Assembly (NCBI GenBank): GCA_946620335.1
Contig: CAMONF010000009.1
Coordinates: 1-8,265 of the forward strand
Direction of reading: 5' to 3'
DNA: 8,265 nucleotides
DNA from: an uncultured Clostridia bacterium
Lineage (GTDB): Bacteria > Bacillota > Clostridia > Lachnospirales > Lachnospiraceae
The notes beneath the pieces were generated by a model, which saw only the letters and a program-made list of their open reading frames with translations, was not told where the DNA came from and did not search any database. A program made the translations under genes and the position numbers. This document shows positions 6,674 to 8,265 of the stretch, piece after piece (positions within the stretch are counted from its first letter, which is position 1; each line of letters starts with the position of its first letter).

Positions 6674-6698
6674 AGAATTTATAAAGGAGCACCAAACC

Positions 6699-7865
6699 AT
6701 GAAAGCTTACACCAGGGTCCGGGCCGACATCGACCTGGACGCGATCCGTTTCAATTTTGAGAGCATGCATGCCAACCTCACGCCGGGCACCAAGATCACG
6801 GCTGTCATCAAGGCGGACGGCTACGGCCACGGCGCCGTGCCCATCGCGGAGATGATGGAGCCCTGCGATTATATCTGGGGATATGCCGTCGCAACGGCCG
6901 AGGAGGCCCTGAAGCTGCGGCGGGCAGGCATGAAAAAGCCTGTTATCCTTCTGGGACCGGTCTTCCCGGAGCACTACGAAGCGCTGATCAGCGAAGACGT
7001 ACGGCTCTGTGTCTTCACCATGGCCCAGGCGGAAGGCATCAGCGCGGTTGCCCTTTCTCTGGGAAAGACAGCCCGGATCCACATCGCCCTGGACACCGGC
7101 ATGAGCCGGATCGGCCTGCAGGCGGACGAGGACTCCGCCAAGACCGCTGCCGTGATCGCCTCCCTGCCGGGCATTGAGGCGGAAGGCCTCTTTACCCATC
7201 TGGCCAGAGCGGACGAGGTCTCTGTGGAGCCGGCCCTCAGGCAGATCGACCGGTATAAGGCTTTCGTTTCATACCTGGAGGCCCTTGGCGTGGATATTCC
7301 CATCAAGCACGTCAGCAACAGCGCCGGCATTATCCGCCTCAAGGAGGCCAATTTCGACATGGTGCGGGCCGGCATCACGGTCTACGGCCTCATGCCGTCC
7401 AATGACGTCGAGAAGGACATCGTTCCCCTCAAGGCCGCCATGCGGATCGTGAGTCATATCTCTTTCATCAAGACGCTGCCGGCCGGGCGCGAGATCGGTT
7501 ACGGCGGGACCTTTACCACCCGCGGCGAGACACGGGTGGCGACGATCCCCGTCGGCTACGCGGACGGTTACCCCAGAGGGCTCTCCAATAAGGGGTGTGT
7601 CCTCATTTCCGGCAGACGGGCGCCCATCCTGGGCCGGGTCTGTATGGACCAGTTCATGGTCGACGTGACGAACATTCCGGAGGCGAAGGAGGGCGACGAG
7701 GTCGTTCTCCTGGGCAACCAGGGAAATGAAACCCTTACCGCGGAGGAGCTGGGGGACATCTCCGGCCGTTTCAATTACGAGCTGGTCTGCGACATCAGCG
7801 CCAGAGTGCCCAGGAACTACCTGCGGGGAGGCAATATCGTCAACCAGCTTGATTATTTCGGCTGA
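6699..7865 (+). CDS. alr: Alanine racemase
   Basis: PLP-dependent enzyme that converts L-alanine to D-alanine for peptidoglycan. The 388-residue protein is full length. K38 in AVIKADGYGHG (35-45) is the PLP lysine. Y268 in EIGYGG is the second catalytic base, H167 and R223 (VRAG) are the expected cofactor contacts, and CMD at 315-317 lies in the substrate-site region. LDTGMSRIG at 131-139 carries R137. Two positions differ from the Geobacillus enzyme: A130 stands where the carbamylated lysine (K129) would be, and A368 in ISARVPR stands where Y354 would be. Both changes may be usual in its own clostridial branch. The ATG has AAGGAG at 6684-6689, nine bases upstream. Nothing shows an own promoter clearly, so it may be read through from nnr across the repeat cluster. 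Confidence 0.95.
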   Translation: MKAYTRVRADIDLDAIRFNFESMHANLTPGTKITAVIKADGYGHGAVPIAEMMEPCDYIWGYAVATAEEALKLRRAGMKKPVILLGPVFPEHYEALISEDVRLCVFTMAQAEGISAVALSLGKTARIHIALDTGMSRIGLQADEDSAKTAAVIASLPGIEAEGLFTHLARADEVSVEPALRQIDRYKAFVSYLEALGVDIPIKHVSNSAGIIRLKEANFDMVRAGITVYGLMPSNDVEKDIVPLKAAMRIVSHISFIKTLPAGREIGYGGTFTTRGETRVATIPVGYADGYPRGLSNKGCVLISGRRAPILGRVCMDQFMVDVTNIPEAKEGDEVVLLGNQGNETLTAEELGDISGRFNYELVCDISARVPRNYLRGGNIVNQLDYFG

Positions 7866-7889
7866 CCATGGTATTATTTATTATTGCCT

Positions 7890-7911
7890 GTGCCGGAACG
7901 ACACTTTTTTT
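7890..7911 (+). terminator. Possible intrinsic terminator after alr
   Basis: GTGCCG (7890-7895) can pair with CGACAC (7899-7904) with one C-A mismatch around a GAA loop, and seven T residues follow directly (7905-7911). It lies 24 bases after the alr stop. The stem is short, but the T-run is in the right place. Confidence 0.4.
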
Positions 7912-7914
7912 GGC

Positions 7915-7934
7915 GAGCCCGGATGAAGGGGCTC
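7915..7934 (+). terminator. Hairpin downstream of alr, weak terminator candidate
   Basis: GAGCCC (7915-7920) pairs perfectly with GGGCTC (7929-7934) around an eight-base loop. Only TCCCTTT follows, so the T-tract is poor. It may reinforce the preceding candidate terminator or act as a 3' mRNA stabiliser. Confidence 0.35.
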
Positions 7935-8043
7935 TCCCTTTGGACTGACGCTTCCGACAGGCGGGGATCGGGACTTTGCCGGTCTTCATTTTCAAAAGAT
8001 CTATATTGGGCGGAAGAACCGCTGAGCAAAAGGAGTTTAAAGT

Positions 8044-8265
8044 ATGTCCGGACATTCTAAATTTGCCAACATCAAGCACAAGAAGGAAAAAAATGATGCC
8101 GCCAAGGGCAAGATTTTCGCCATCATCGGCCGTGAGATCGCCGTCGCCGTCAAGGAAGGAGGTCCGGATCCGACCAGCAACTTCAAGCTTGCGGCTGTGA
8201 TTCAGAAGGCCAAGGCCAACAACATGCCCAACGACACCACCGAGCGCGGCATCAAGAAGGCCGCC
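8044..8265 (+). CDS. YebC-family protein, N-terminal part
   Basis: The first 74 codons of a gene that runs off the right edge. The N-terminus [20 protein letters not shown] is the family hallmark, followed by KGKIF at 22-26, [11 protein letters not shown] at 30-40, [17 protein letters not shown] at 46-62 and ERGIKKAA at the edge. Full-length members are about 240 residues. The family has long been labelled a transcriptional regulator (PmpR type), and more recent work links members to translation of proline-rich stretches, so I give no firm role. The ATG has AAAAGGAG at 8028-8035, eight bases upstream. A 178-base gap with terminator-like hairpins separates it from alr, so it is probably its own transcription unit. 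TATATT at 8002-8007 could be a -10, but I see no convincing -35. Confidence 0.92.
   Translation, partial: MSGHSKFANIKHKKEKNDAAKGKIFAIIGREIAVAVKEGGPDPTSNFKLAAVIQKAKANNMPNDTTERGIKKAA

Noticed and set aside
6377..6700. A 107-codon minus-strand frame across repeat locus B
   Set aside because: Its product has repeated RTVP/RNRPSF-like segments that are only translations of the DNA repeat units; it also overlaps the end of nnr and has no sign of selection as protein.

Overview
The window looks like ordinary chromosomal DNA from a GC-rich anaerobic member of the Clostridia (Bacillota). Three things suggest this: an oxygen-sensitive-type Re-citrate synthase paired with NADP isocitrate dehydrogenase, strong AGGAGG-type ribosome binding sites before most genes, and a perfect TTGACA-N17-TATAAT promoter. 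The genus cannot be fixed from the sequence alone.

Layout from left to right: (1) 13-2640, plus strand, a two-gene unit: Re-citrate synthase, a 39-base gap, then isocitrate dehydrogenase. Together, with an aconitase not seen here, they would make 2-oxoglutarate for glutamate synthesis from acetyl-CoA and oxaloacetate. (2) 2641-2796, a convergent gap filled by a repeat cluster that includes a perfect 41-bp inverted repeat. (3) 2797-4707, minus strand, a YdiF-like ABC-F translation-type ATPase; the start used here is 117 bases inside the longest open frame. (4) 4708-4964, a divergent control region with a consensus promoter facing right and a structured leader of about 190 bases. (5) 4965-6473, plus strand, bifunctional NAD(P)HX repair enzyme Nnr. 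(6) 6474-6698, a second cluster of the same repeat family. (7) 6699-7865, plus strand, alanine racemase. (8) 7866-8043, a gap with terminator-like hairpins. (9) 8044 to the right edge, plus strand, the first 74 codons of a YebC-family gene.

The protein-coding genes are all recognisable housekeeping families, and none forms an obvious new system. The nnr and alr genes are frequent neighbours in Bacillota and face the same way, but here a 225-base repeat cluster separates them. The most unusual content is non-coding: six full copies and one partial copy of a repeat unit of about 28 bases, each an imperfect palindrome. They lie at two loci about 3.7 kb apart that bracket the abc-f/nnr pair, and each locus holds one head-to-head pair plus extra same-direction copies. 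This is the architecture of REP/REPIN elements. No transposase is present in the window.
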